The notes under the pieces: generated by a model
What the model was told of the DNA's origin: nothing
Databases searched by the model: none
Seen by the model: only the letters and a program-made list of their open reading frames with translations
Source: JAPLDB01 sp038230515
GTDB lineage: Bacteria > Bacteroidota > Bacteroidia > AKYH767-A > 2013-40CM-41-45
Length of the DNA stretch: 64,000 nt
NCBI GenBank assembly: GCA_038230515.1
Contig: JBBRND010000020.1
Coordinates: 24,705-88,704, forward strand
Reading direction: 5' to 3'
Position numbers and translations under genes: made by a program
Part shown: positions 45,691-55,300 of the stretch, one piece after another
Numbering within the stretch: position 1 is the first letter of the stretch
Layout: every line of letters starts with the position of its first letter

Positions 45691-48168
45691 TTATTTCTTT
45701 TCGTCCCCCCCGCCACCACCACCACCGAACCCGTTGTTCTCGCCTTGCTTGAGGTCATCGTTGTTGATCTTCTTCTTTCTCTTTGAACCGAAATCCATGT
45801 GTCCAAAGCTATAATCAAAAGTCACTCGTATTCCGGGAAAAAATATTTTATTGTCTGATGTATTGGAAAAATTCGCTCCATTATATACGCTCTTTTGGTG
45901 AATATACGGTGTTGCGAAATTATCAAGACCGAAGCCAATGCCTCCTTTTTTCTTTTTAAACTCGAAGCGTGCGCTCGCGTTGTAAAAGAAAAATGAAGTT
46001 GTATATCCCTGCACGGAATACCTGGGGCCATTAAAAGCTCCAAATGCCTGGAGCTTCCATCGGTCATTAATCTTGAGGTCGCTGAAGAGATTAACGCTGT
46101 AGTTAATAGCAGAAGTATGTGCGGGAATTTCGGCACGTGTGCTTTTTACATCATAGTAGAAAACGTTTGTATTCATTGAAACAGTTAAACTGCGATAGCG
46201 AATGCGGGTACCGACATTTACTCCATCGGAAAAATTTTTCCCGATATTACCATACGTAGTCTCATATATCAATCCTTTAACAGTGCTGTATTGTTCAATG
46301 GCGTTATTTGTAAAGCGATGAAAGGCCGTGATAATGAACGACACTTTTTCTTTGAACAAAGAATACCCCAGCTCAAACGAGTGACTGGTTTCAGCATCCA
46401 GTTCCGGGTTCCCATAAGTGATATTGAATAGATCATTTGTATTCCTGTATGGATTCAGAAAAGATGCTGACGGGCGGGTGATGCGTTGTGTATAGCTGAG
46501 TTTGAATTGGTATTTGTCATCTTTAAAAGAAAGAGCTACACTGGGAATTACGTTGTTGTAATTTTTTTTGTATCTCGTACTGTCCGAATTCTGATCACCA
46601 TTCAGATCAGTTTCTTCAAATCGCCCCCCTATTTTGCAACCGAATTTTTTCAGAGTCAGTGCACCAACGGCATAAGCTGCATAAATGTTCTGGTCGTAGT
46701 TGAATGCTGATACAATATTTGTTTCAGGAAATCCTGAAGATGGAAAAGAGACGTCCGTTTTTGAATCGCTGGTCACATTGCGAATAAGGCCTTTGGCTCC
46801 TGTCTCAAGCGTAATTTTTTTTGAAAACGGATTCGTAAAATCTGTTTGCAGTGTTGTTTCTCTGTTCGCGTTATTATTCCTGCTGCTCTCATCAGAACTG
46901 CCAAGTGAAGGCAGCATAGAGATCCGTTCCACATTATAATCCGTAATCTCTGTGCTATTGGATTGCTGCAAGGTAACTGTCCAGTCCCGGTCTTGGTTTT
47001 CAAATGACCGCCTATACTCCAGCAAGGCATCTAACCCGAGTTCATTATTGTCCGTCCTACCTGATGAATTAAATTGGTTCACATCATTGAGGTAATTTAA
47101 GTTGTTCATTTTAGTATGCTGGTAAGAGCCATAATATTGAAGTGAGGTACTCACTGTATTCTTACTCGTAATGTCGAGGTCGGTTGTCCACTGGATGAAA
47201 GGCCCAACCCCGAGAAGACTGTTCTTGCCTTGCTCACGAAGGGTAGTTGTGATTGCGGAATCGGTGGTAACGCGCTTAGTAGTGAGGTCTCCGTTTCCGC
47301 CATAACCAAAACCACCTATGCTCAGCCCCGTACCAAAGCGGCCGTTTTTATAATTGATATTTCCATTTACGGTGCTGTATCTGTTACCCGCACCAATATT
47401 CACCTCTCCACTCGTACCCGCCATGCTTTTCCGTTTGGTAATAATATTGATAATGCCGCCCGTGCCTTCAGCGTCATATTTTGCGGAAGGGCTGGTAATG
47501 ACTTCTACCTTTTCGATTTCATCAGCCGGAATTAATTTCAACGCAAGGTCAACAGACCCGGCCATTAAGGAGGAGGGTCTGTTGTTGATCAGGATTTTTA
47601 CATTTTGAGTTCCCTGTAGCGTTACATTTCCATCAAGATCCACGGTAACCATCGGAACCTTACGCAGCACATCAGTGGCATTGCCGCCTTTGGATGTGAT
47701 ATCCTTGCTGGCGTTATAAACAAGCTTGTCAATTTTCGTTTCGATCAGATTTTTCTCGCCTTCTACTGTTGCTTCCTTCAACACTTTGTTTTTCGAAGAC
47801 AGTAATACTGTTCCGATACTCACTGATGATTTTTTTTCAGTCACGTTCAGTGAATCTATTGACAGCGTTTCAAAACCAATAAAGGTGACTTCAATCATGT
47901 ACATACCCGGTTTCAGATTTTTAAACTTGAAAGATCCCTGCTCATCGGCAACTGTACCGTCCATCGGCACTTCAATGCCCGAATGATAAAGACCGATATT
48001 TGCAAATTCAACAGGCGCACGAGAATCTTTTTCGATGATCTTCCCTGATATTTTTCCATCCCAGATGTGGGTCGCTCCGGGAGTTGTCCGGCTCACTCCG
48101 TCAACCTGAGCCATGGAAACGGTAATAAAAGTAAACTGCAGGAGGATAAAGAGAGGAAGTGATTTCAT
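45691..48168 (-). CDS. Outer-membrane beta-barrel protein, TonB-dependent-receptor family
   Basis: An 825-residue outer-membrane protein. The signal peptide is residues 1-20. A carboxypeptidase-regulatory-like domain follows (about 35-115: ISGKIIEKDSRAPVEFANIGL ... DEQGSFKFKNLKPGMYMIEVTFIGFE). A plug domain is at about 135-245 (DVLRKVPMVTVDLDGNVTLQGTQNVKILINNRP ... SPSAKYDAEGTGGIINIITKR). The rest is a 14-type beta barrel of the outer-membrane-beta-barrel-family subgroup. The C-terminus is odd: after the barrel comes a basic stretch (GSKRKKKINNDD) and a glycine run before DEKK, where most relatives end in an aromatic strand. The substrate cannot be inferred and no SusD partner is present. Confidence 0.88.
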   Translation of the reverse strand: MKSLPLFILLQFTFITVSMAQVDGVSRTTPGATHIWDGKISGKIIEKDSRAPVEFANIGLYHSGIEVPMDGTVADEQGSFKFKNLKPGMYMIEVTFIGFETLSIDSLNVTEKKSSVSIGTVLLSSKNKVLKEATVEGEKNLIETKIDKLVYNASKDITSKGGNATDVLRKVPMVTVDLDGNVTLQGTQNVKILINNRPSSLMAGSVDLALKLIPADEIEKVEVITSPSAKYDAEGTGGIINIITKRKSMAGTSGEVNIGAGNRYSTVNGNINYKNGRFGTGLSIGGFGYGGNGDLTTKRVTTDSAITTTLREQGKNSLLGVGPFIQWTTDLDITSKNTVSTSLQYYGSYQHTKMNNLNYLNDVNQFNSSGRTDNNELGLDALLEYRRSFENQDRDWTVTLQQSNSTEITDYNVERISMLPSLGSSDESSRNNNANRETTLQTDFTNPFSKKITLETGAKGLIRNVTSDSKTDVSFPSSGFPETNIVSAFNYDQNIYAAYAVGALTLKKFGCKIGGRFEETDLNGDQNSDSTRYKKNYNNVIPSVALSFKDDKYQFKLSYTQRITRPSASFLNPYRNTNDLFNITYGNPELDAETSHSFELGYSLFKEKVSFIITAFHRFTNNAIEQYSTVKGLIYETTYGNIGKNFSDGVNVGTRIRYRSLTVSMNTNVFYYDVKSTRAEIPAHTSAINYSVNLFSDLKINDRWKLQAFGAFNGPRYSVQGYTTSFFFYNASARFEFKKKKGGIGFGLDNFATPYIHQKSVYNGANFSNTSDNKIFFPGIRVTFDYSFGHMDFGSKRKKKINNDDLKQGENNGFGGGGGGGDEKK

Positions 48169-48302
48169 CAGTAGAGAGTTAAGTCAACCCTGTGAAGCGG
48201 GATTGAAAAGCTGACGAAAATACAAATATAATATATATCGAATTACTTCTATTTGGATGTATTAATTGAACCCACCACTTTAAAGGTAGTTTTTTTTCTC
48301 CT

Positions 48303-48337
48303 GTCAGGTGTAAAACTAAAAAACCACCTGTAAGAAT
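48303..48337. repeat. Copy 2 of a short repeat flanking the TonB-family gene
   Basis: See the copy at 45536-45570. Read on the minus strand this copy also forms CAGGTG ... CACCTG just behind the guaA stop and may serve as its terminator. Confidence 0.6.
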
Positions 48338-48346
48338 GAAAACCCC

Positions 48347-49876
48347 TCACTCCCACTCTATCGTTGCCGGTGGTTTGCTGCTGATGTCGTAAACCACGCG
48401 GTTCACTCCTTTTACTTTGCGGATAATTTCGTTGGAAACATCGGCAAGAAAATCATAAGGAAGGTGGCACCAGTCTGCAGTCATGCCGTCAACAGATGTT
48501 ACAGCACGAAGGCATACTACATTTTCGTAGGTACGCTCATCACCCATTACTCCTACGCTTTGCACCGGCAGCAGAATAGCTCCTGCCTGCCAAACTTTAT
48601 GGTAGAGATTTTTTTCTTTTAGTGCTGAGATAAAAATATCATCCGCTTCCTGTAGTTTGCTTACTTTTTCGGCAGTAATATCACCCAGAATACGAATGGC
48701 AAGCCCCGGTCCGGGGAAAGGATGGCGACTTAGAATAGCAGCATCAATGCCCAATTCTTTTCCCACGCTTCTCACTTCATCCTTGAACAGTGCTTTCAAC
48801 GGCTCTACCAGTTGAAGTTTCATTTCGGCAGGCAGCCCACCCACGTTGTGATGCGATTTAATAGTTGCTGATGGACCTTTTACAGAAACGGATTCAATAA
48901 CATCAGGATAAATTGTTCCTTGCGCCAGCCATCTTACTTCTTTAATGCGTTGCGCTTCTTGATCAAATACTTCAATGAATGTTTTGCCGATTGCTTTACG
49001 TTTTTCTTCCGGGTCGCTTAATCCTAAAAGTGCTGCATAAAATTTTTCTTTTGCATCCACACCAACCACGTTCAAACCTATATGCTGATACGAATCGAGC
49101 ACACTTGTAAATTCATCTTTACGCAGCAAGCCATTGTCAACAAAAATGCAGTGAAGGTTTTTATTGATGGCGCGATGCAGTAGCACAGCTGCAACCGAAG
49201 AATCAACACCACCGCTTAAGCCAAGCACTACCTGGTCATTGCCTAACTGCGCTTTCAGGATCGAAATACTTTCTTCAATAAACGAAATCGGAGTCCAGTC
49301 ACCGGCACATCCGCAAATATTAATCACGAAATTATGCAGCAGCGTTTTCCCGATTTCTGTATGTGTTACTTCCGGATGAAACTGTATGCCGTAGGTTTTT
49401 TCATTTTTGATTTGAAACGCTGCCACCTTTACATCAGCCGTGCCGGCAACTATTTCAAAATTTTCGGGGATGCTTGCAATGGTATCTGCATGACTCATCC
49501 ACACTGTGCTGTCAACCGGAATGTTTTTAAAAAGCTCGCAATTGCCGTCAATCGTTTTCAGGTGTGCCCGTCCGTATTCACGCATTCTGGAAGGCACCAC
49601 CTCTCCCCCATTTGTATAAGCCATAAGTTGTGCACCGTAACAAACACCCAGCAACGGAACTTTTGAACGGATAAGGTTAAGATTGATTTTGGGAGAATTC
49701 ATTTCGCGAACTGAAGAAGGACTTCCGCTCAGGATAACACCTTTGATGGAATGATTAAGCTCAGGAAAATTGTTGAAAGGATGTATCTCGCAATATACAT
49801 TCAGTTCTCGCACCCTGCGGGCAATAAGCTGCGTGAACTGCGAGCCGAAATCAATGATCAGAATGGTTTGATGCAT
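48347..49876 (-). CDS. guaA: GMP synthase (glutamine-hydrolysing)
   Basis: Converts XMP to GMP using glutamine and ATP. The 509-residue enzyme has an N-terminal class I glutamine amidotransferase domain (residues 1-190) with C79 in LGVCYGAQL and the His/Glu of [12 protein letters not shown]. It also has the ATP-pyrophosphatase domain with the PP-loop [13 protein letters not shown] and the C-terminal dimerisation domain ([17 protein letters not shown] ... [14 protein letters not shown]). Length is normal. A TACTTTCG box lies on the minus strand at 49882-49889, only 5 bp before the ATG, suggesting a leaderless or very short-leader mRNA. Confidence 0.97.
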   Translation of the reverse strand: MHQTILIIDFGSQFTQLIARRVRELNVYCEIHPFNNFPELNHSIKGVILSGSPSSVREMNSPKINLNLIRSKVPLLGVCYGAQLMAYTNGGEVVPSRMREYGRAHLKTIDGNCELFKNIPVDSTVWMSHADTIASIPENFEIVAGTADVKVAAFQIKNEKTYGIQFHPEVTHTEIGKTLLHNFVINICGCAGDWTPISFIEESISILKAQLGNDQVVLGLSGGVDSSVAAVLLHRAINKNLHCIFVDNGLLRKDEFTSVLDSYQHIGLNVVGVDAKEKFYAALLGLSDPEEKRKAIGKTFIEVFDQEAQRIKEVRWLAQGTIYPDVIESVSVKGPSATIKSHHNVGGLPAEMKLQLVEPLKALFKDEVRSVGKELGIDAAILSRHPFPGPGLAIRILGDITAEKVSKLQEADDIFISALKEKNLYHKVWQAGAILLPVQSVGVMGDERTYENVVCLRAVTSVDGMTADWCHLPYDFLADVSNEIIRKVKGVNRVVYDISSKPPATIEWE

Positions 49877-49964
49877 GGCCGCGAAAGTACACTACAGTTT
49901 TCGGTTTTTGGTTTAGTGTTTACAGTTTTTTTATGATGAAAAAGAAAAACCACTAAACCTGCTG

Positions 49965-51038
49965 TCAAATCAGTTGCACTTTTCGGTTAAGGAAATTTGC
50001 GTACGGTTTCAAAGAATCTTCGATTAATTTATTTTTAAATTTTTTCGCTCCTTCGAAATAAAATGGTTCTACAACAATGTTCTCCTTTTTCAACGAACGC
50101 TTCCATATTCCTTCCACCTTTCCATTTACAACAATGATTGGTTTAAAAATTCCGTTCACGGTCATTGCATGTCGCCCCACTGCGGGATCAATGCAGGCGC
50201 TGCGATCGCGGTAACTTAGCATGTATTCATCAAAAGCCGGAAGGAAGTGAACGGTTTCCGTTTTCGATTTTTTCTTCAATCCGTTTTCTGAAAACCAAAA
50301 AGTTTGTGTGTCCACATTCACAAAAGAAAGTTTTGATTTGTTCAGTTCAACTCCTTTCTTTCCGTCACCTGCTGCCAGACCACTCCACCAACAGAAATCC
50401 TGAACCGTTGCCGGACCATGACTTGTAAAATATCTCAATGCCAGTTCTGCAAGCGCTTCATCCTTGTCAAACTTCTTTGTTGTGGGTATTCGCTCATCCA
50501 TAAGTGCATAAGTAATTTGCTTTCCTCGCATGGCTCCGTTACAAACCAGCCCATTCAGCTCAGCACGATACATGATGTGAGCCGATCGTATATCACTTGC
50601 GTCAATTTTCTTTTTTCCAAGTTCAGTCATCAACTCTTCGCGGGTAAGATGCCTTCCTCCTTCTAATGACTTTTCAATGATGGAAATACTTTTTTTAAGA
50701 ATTGCTTCTGTAAGTCCTAACCTTTTGTTGCTTGAGTTTACAATGGTGTGAATGCGTGGAGCAGTAAGCTCCAACATCCACCGAATATCTTTTGCAGATA
50801 CAAAATGCCACGTTGGTCGCATAACATGCGTGCGGATAATTTCTCCTCTGTCAATTGCAGCTTCAATTTCCTTGTCAGTTGAATATGGGAGTCGTATGCC
50901 GATTGCCCACTTTGACATTCCATAGTCCTGCGCCTGCATGGCACCCATCCACCTTACAATTTCTTCAGGCGTTTTGAAAGAAGTAGAAATAAGTTGCTGA
51001 TTGCTGAGACGGGCAGTTGCAATTTCTGATAAAGTCAT
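49965..51038 (-). CDS. Winged-helix DNA-binding protein, AlkZ/YcaQ-like (HTH_42)
   Basis: A 357-residue protein of the HTH_42 family, which includes the DNA glycosylase AlkZ that unhooks interstrand crosslinks. The N-terminal region carries MGAMQAQDYGMSKWAIGIR with Q35-A-Q37, matching the Gln-x-Gln catalytic motif reported for AlkZ. IIRTHVMRPTWHFVSAKDIRWML and three winged-helix-like parts follow, with FLPAFDEYMLSYRDRS and FKPIIVVNGKVEGIWKR typical of the C-terminal half. Repair of alkylated or crosslinked DNA is the best guess. Its ATG overlaps the stop of the SPFH gene upstream (ATGA), so translation is coupled. Confidence 0.8.
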   Translation of the reverse strand: MTLSEIATARLSNQQLISTSFKTPEEIVRWMGAMQAQDYGMSKWAIGIRLPYSTDKEIEAAIDRGEIIRTHVMRPTWHFVSAKDIRWMLELTAPRIHTIVNSSNKRLGLTEAILKKSISIIEKSLEGGRHLTREELMTELGKKKIDASDIRSAHIMYRAELNGLVCNGAMRGKQITYALMDERIPTTKKFDKDEALAELALRYFTSHGPATVQDFCWWSGLAAGDGKKGVELNKSKLSFVNVDTQTFWFSENGLKKKSKTETVHFLPAFDEYMLSYRDRSACIDPAVGRHAMTVNGIFKPIIVVNGKVEGIWKRSLKKENIVVEPFYFEGAKKFKNKLIEDSLKPYANFLNRKVQLI

Positions 51039-51937
51039 TTATCACCAATGAGAACCGGGTTGTTACCCTTGCCCATAATAATAACTTTTGCATTTGGCGA
51101 AAGTGCAATTTCTTTTTGCGCTTTTATGGTTTCATATTGCAGAAGTTTATCAGACAGTTCGCTGTTGATGATGCGCTGATAGTCGGCTATACCTTGAGCT
51201 TCCACCCGTTTCCGGTCTGCCTCCTGTCGCTCTTTTTGCAAAACGAACTGCATTTTTTGTGCGTCCTGCTCTGCATTAATTTTTGACTCGATAGCTGCTT
51301 TCACTGAAACAGGGAGCGTAATGTTGCGCACAAGAAGTTGTTCGAGTATGAGTCCGCGCGATTTAAAATCTTTCTCAATTCCTTCAGAAATTTTTACCTG
51401 AAATTCATCACGCTTATTACTGTACAGCGCAACGGCATCGTAGTACACAGCATTGTCACGAATTTTAGTTCGCGTTATTGGGCGCACTACCACGTTTTTA
51501 AAATCCAATCCGATCTCTCGATAAATGCGTGGCGCTTCTGATGGAATTACCCTGTAGAGTACAGTGAGGTCTATCACCACTTCAAGCCCGTCTGCACTGA
51601 GTACACGAATGGCATCATCACCTGTTTTATCTCCTTCAGTTGAAATGGAAGACATGGTGTAGTTCTGTGTTTTAATATCCATATCCTTCACTTCAACAAA
51701 AGGGTTTACAACGTTGAGTCCGCTTTCCAGAATATGATCCTGCGTTTTGCCGAATAATGTTTGCACTCCTACTTGCCCTGCTTCAATTTGTTTTACGGAT
51801 GCATTGCCGATGCCGATGATGGCGATTGCCAAACCTGCATAACGGATAAGGTTGAGCAGCGGCTGCCGAAAAGGGAAAAGGGTTGCTACATTTTTTGCAA
51901 AAATAAAAAGTAAAATACCAAGTATGAATATTGTCAT
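51035..51937 (-). CDS. SPFH/prohibitin-family membrane protein
   Basis: A 300-residue member of the SPFH (band 7, prohibitin) family, which forms ring-shaped membrane scaffolds that often regulate proteases. Two N-terminal hydrophobic segments (residues 2-20 and 30-45) are followed by the SPFH domain (VKQIEAGQVGVQTLFGKTQDHILESGLNVVNPFVEVKDMDIKTQNYTM ... ILEQLLVRNITLPVSV). A helical coiled-coil segment (KINAEQDAQKMQFVLQKERQEADRKRVEAQGIADYQRI) and a short tail complete it. Its stop overlaps the start of the AlkZ-like gene. Confidence 0.88.
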   Translation of the reverse strand: MTIFILGILLFIFAKNVATLFPFRQPLLNLIRYAGLAIAIIGIGNASVKQIEAGQVGVQTLFGKTQDHILESGLNVVNPFVEVKDMDIKTQNYTMSSISTEGDKTGDDAIRVLSADGLEVVIDLTVLYRVIPSEAPRIYREIGLDFKNVVVRPITRTKIRDNAVYYDAVALYSNKRDEFQVKISEGIEKDFKSRGLILEQLLVRNITLPVSVKAAIESKINAEQDAQKMQFVLQKERQEADRKRVEAQGIADYQRIINSELSDKLLQYETIKAQKEIALSPNAKVIIMGKGNNPVLIGDK

Positions 51938-52300
51938 GATGAAAGATTTTTTTTCGAAGGTAGAAATAAAAACCAGAGTTCTGGTTCAGTAATTAACAAT
52001 TCTGTTAATATCGGGAAGGGATTCGACAAATGCACTTTTTACCTTCACTGTTGTTTTCCGGTTGTTCACCCACAAACATCATTCGTTCTCCAACATTTTG
52101 TTGACTTTATCGCTTTAAAATGCTATCCTTGACGCACTGTTAATAAAGAGTTTAAGCGGTTAAAAAATATTTTCATCGGAGTGATACAAGTAACGAAATT
52201 CTTCTTTATATTTACACCTGAGAAAAACTGTGAGGTTCGCTGTAGTGTGCGCAACAGGATTTCGAAATCTGGAATACTTAACTTTAAATCAATTCCCGGA
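51938..52300. other. Intergenic region between divergent genes
   Basis: 363 bp. On the minus strand TACCTTCG, near 51955-51962, is a TAnnTTTG-like box for the SPFH gene. AACCAGAGTTCTGGTT at 51971-51986 is a small perfect palindrome of unknown role. The part from 52181 is open in frame with the next gene but lacks signal-peptide character, so I treat it as leader. Confidence 0.5.
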
Positions 52301-55300
52301 ATGAAAAAATATTTTTATTTATCTTTTTCGCTGCTGATATTTTTACTCAGCACTAATGTTTTTGCAGTAACAAAAACTTTTTCCGGAGCGGGCAATTGGT
52401 CATCGGGCGCATGGATTCCGGCTGGAGCACCCGCAACTGGTGATGATGTGGTGATTCCGGGTGGAACAACCTGTACTGTTGACATCAACACAAACATTGT
52501 AAATAATGTGCAGGTAGATGGAACTCTGCTTTTTGTTTCAAGTAATGCCAGTGATTTAAAGCTTGCGAATAATCTTATTATAAATAATACCGGTGTTGTA
52601 AATAATACCGGTTCAATAGAGCAGACCAATACCGGTCTGAACAAACTTTTTAATATCAATCTTGCTGGGACTTACATTCACAATCCGTTTAATAATGTTT
52701 TACTTGACGAAAGCATTTTTTATACTACGAGTGAAACTTTCAGTCCGACCAGTAACCTCATCATTATGAAGTGGTTTGATATTTCCATTCCTCTCGGAGA
52801 TTTTTCGCGTGTACAAACAAGTAACTTTGGAAACGTAACGCTGAGTGTAAACACTGCAGGTCTCCGTTGGAATCAAAAAGGAAATTTCGGACCTAACAGA
52901 ATTAAAGGAACTTTCACAATTACTGATGGCATCATTCTGATGGATGATGGGCAAGGTTCATCTGTTTCGCTAACCTTACAGACAGTTAATATAAGCAATA
53001 CAGGAAGTTTAATTGTCCGTTCAGGTTCTGCTCCAAGTTTTAATTTAATAACAGGTACTTTTACTGACAACAGTACCTCTCTGAGTCCGACAGTACTTGC
53101 TGACACTACTTTTTGCCTTTATCAATGGGCTGCTTCAGGTAATGTAACGCTCGGTCATTTATTTTATGGAATGGTTGGTACCGGAACGGAAACGGGCGGT
53201 GACTTAAGAATTACCGTAGCTACAAACCTTACCATTAACGGAACTTCTTCCTGCCAGTTCGTTACTCAATGCGATGCTCCGTTCAGGTTGACCGTTACCA
53301 ACACCACTACCATAAGTGGAGCGCCAACCAAGGTTCGTTTTCTGGATGGCAATACAAACGTAATGATTTTCACTACCAATGATTTTATAATTTCAGGTGG
53401 GGCTGATAATGTACTTTTAGGAGGAGGTACAATTGTTCCGAAAGCAACAGGTATTGCTACGGTAACTATCAACCAGGATTTTCTGATTAACGGTGCATCC
53501 TCAACTTACATTCTTAATTCAGATACCAATTTACAAAAGTTGAGAGTAGTAGTAGGTCGCGATTTTATAATGAGTAATGCAGCCGCACAACTTGTTTCTG
53601 CCAATCACCTTGGAGCGCACACATTTAAAACTACCGGATTGTGTACTATCAATGGAGGTTCCTTCACAGGGGAATTGGATACGTTAAACGTAAGTGTTGA
53701 CTCCGTTATTGTGGGCAGTAACTATACATTCAATTGTTCTACAGCAACTAATTTCTTTAAAGCAAATGCCTCAAGTGGAACTACGGTATTTCAAACGGCA
53801 GGCAACTTTACGGTTACAACTTCAGGAACAGCAGTTGGTCAGGGTGTGTATGGAATTTATCAGGGAAGTGGTGCGCTCACTATGACCATTGGCGGTTTTT
53901 ACACACAAGCGGCAGGTCAGTGTAACGCAATATTTAACAACAAGCAGTGGGTTACAAACGGGTCATTAATTTTTACTGTTACTGGTATGCTTGATCAGAA
54001 TGGAGGTTTTTTAAGAGGGATATATTCTACAGCAAACAGCAACCCGAGTATCATTACCTTCAATGTCAATTCTGTTGACTTTGACGGAGGATATTTCAGT
54101 GCTTACCATACCGCAAATAATAATAACGGAGTTGCGACCTTCAATATTACCAACAATTGCAAAGTAAATTTTGCTGCAACTACGGACTCTTTCATGTTTG
54201 TAGGTGTTCCTTATGTTACTCCTGATTTTTGTTACCTAACTACTAATGTAACCATCGGTGGAAGTTTGATCATCTCTGGTGCCAACGGTGCATTTGTTTC
54301 CAGCTATGGCAAAAATGGTGAAACATTTAATATTACCGGAAGCGTTACTGTTTCCGCAGGTAACAATAGTTTTAATCCTGCTCCCGCTGTTGTATCCACC
54401 ACGCACAATGTAACTATGAACGTAGGTGGAAGCATGACTTTTACCGGAGGCACTACTTTCCTTTCAGCATTAAATGATACATTGATGCTAACTGTAACAG
54501 GTGACCTCGTTATTGCCGGAGGAAGTGTAACTATGAAAGGAAAAAACGGAGTTGCTACTGCAAATGTTCTCGGAGCATTTAACATGACAGGTGGTTCCTT
54601 GTTCCTGCATAATAATACAGTTAATTCAACATCGGATGCAATAACTCTTACAATTAATTCTGATGGCAATGCGTCCGGAGATTTCACTCATACCGGAGGA
54701 ACCATAACTTTTGATAATAACGCATCAGGTAATACTGCCCAACCTCCGACAATAATTGTGAAGAGTCCTAATTACACAATTGGAGGAAATGGAATTATGA
54801 CTAATGCAATTGGCGCAGCGGGTTATACAGGTTCTCTTCGTTTTCAGCGCAACGGAACTATAAACTTTGTCCGGTCAAGTGTTACTCACAATATTCAACA
54901 GGTAAGACAATATATTGACAATGGAACTACAGTTGATGTAAGTAGCGGAAATGTTCAGATATCTTCATGGAATTCAGGATTTGTTTTTGATTTATTTAAT
55001 ATTATGAATACTGGTACTCTTGCACTTAGAGGCAATTCCATAAAATCGAATGTAAACCTCCCATATTCTGGAATCACCGTCTATGGCAGATTAAAAACCC
55101 AACATCCAAACGGATTTTACAACAACACTGCTGCTGCAGCGCTTGATGCAACAGGTCAAATGACCTATTGGCTACAGGTAGGAAGCACCGTAGAATATTA
55201 CGGAAGTGCGAATCAAATAATTTCCGGCTTCAACATCGGTTTGGCAACAATTGGCGTATTCCATAAGTATTACAATTTAGATATAAACATGAGTGGAGTT

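Noticed and set aside
52181..52300. 40-codon N-terminal extension of the large T9SS protein
   Set aside because: It places a basic, polar stretch before a perfect signal peptide. The ATG at 52301 is the sensible start.
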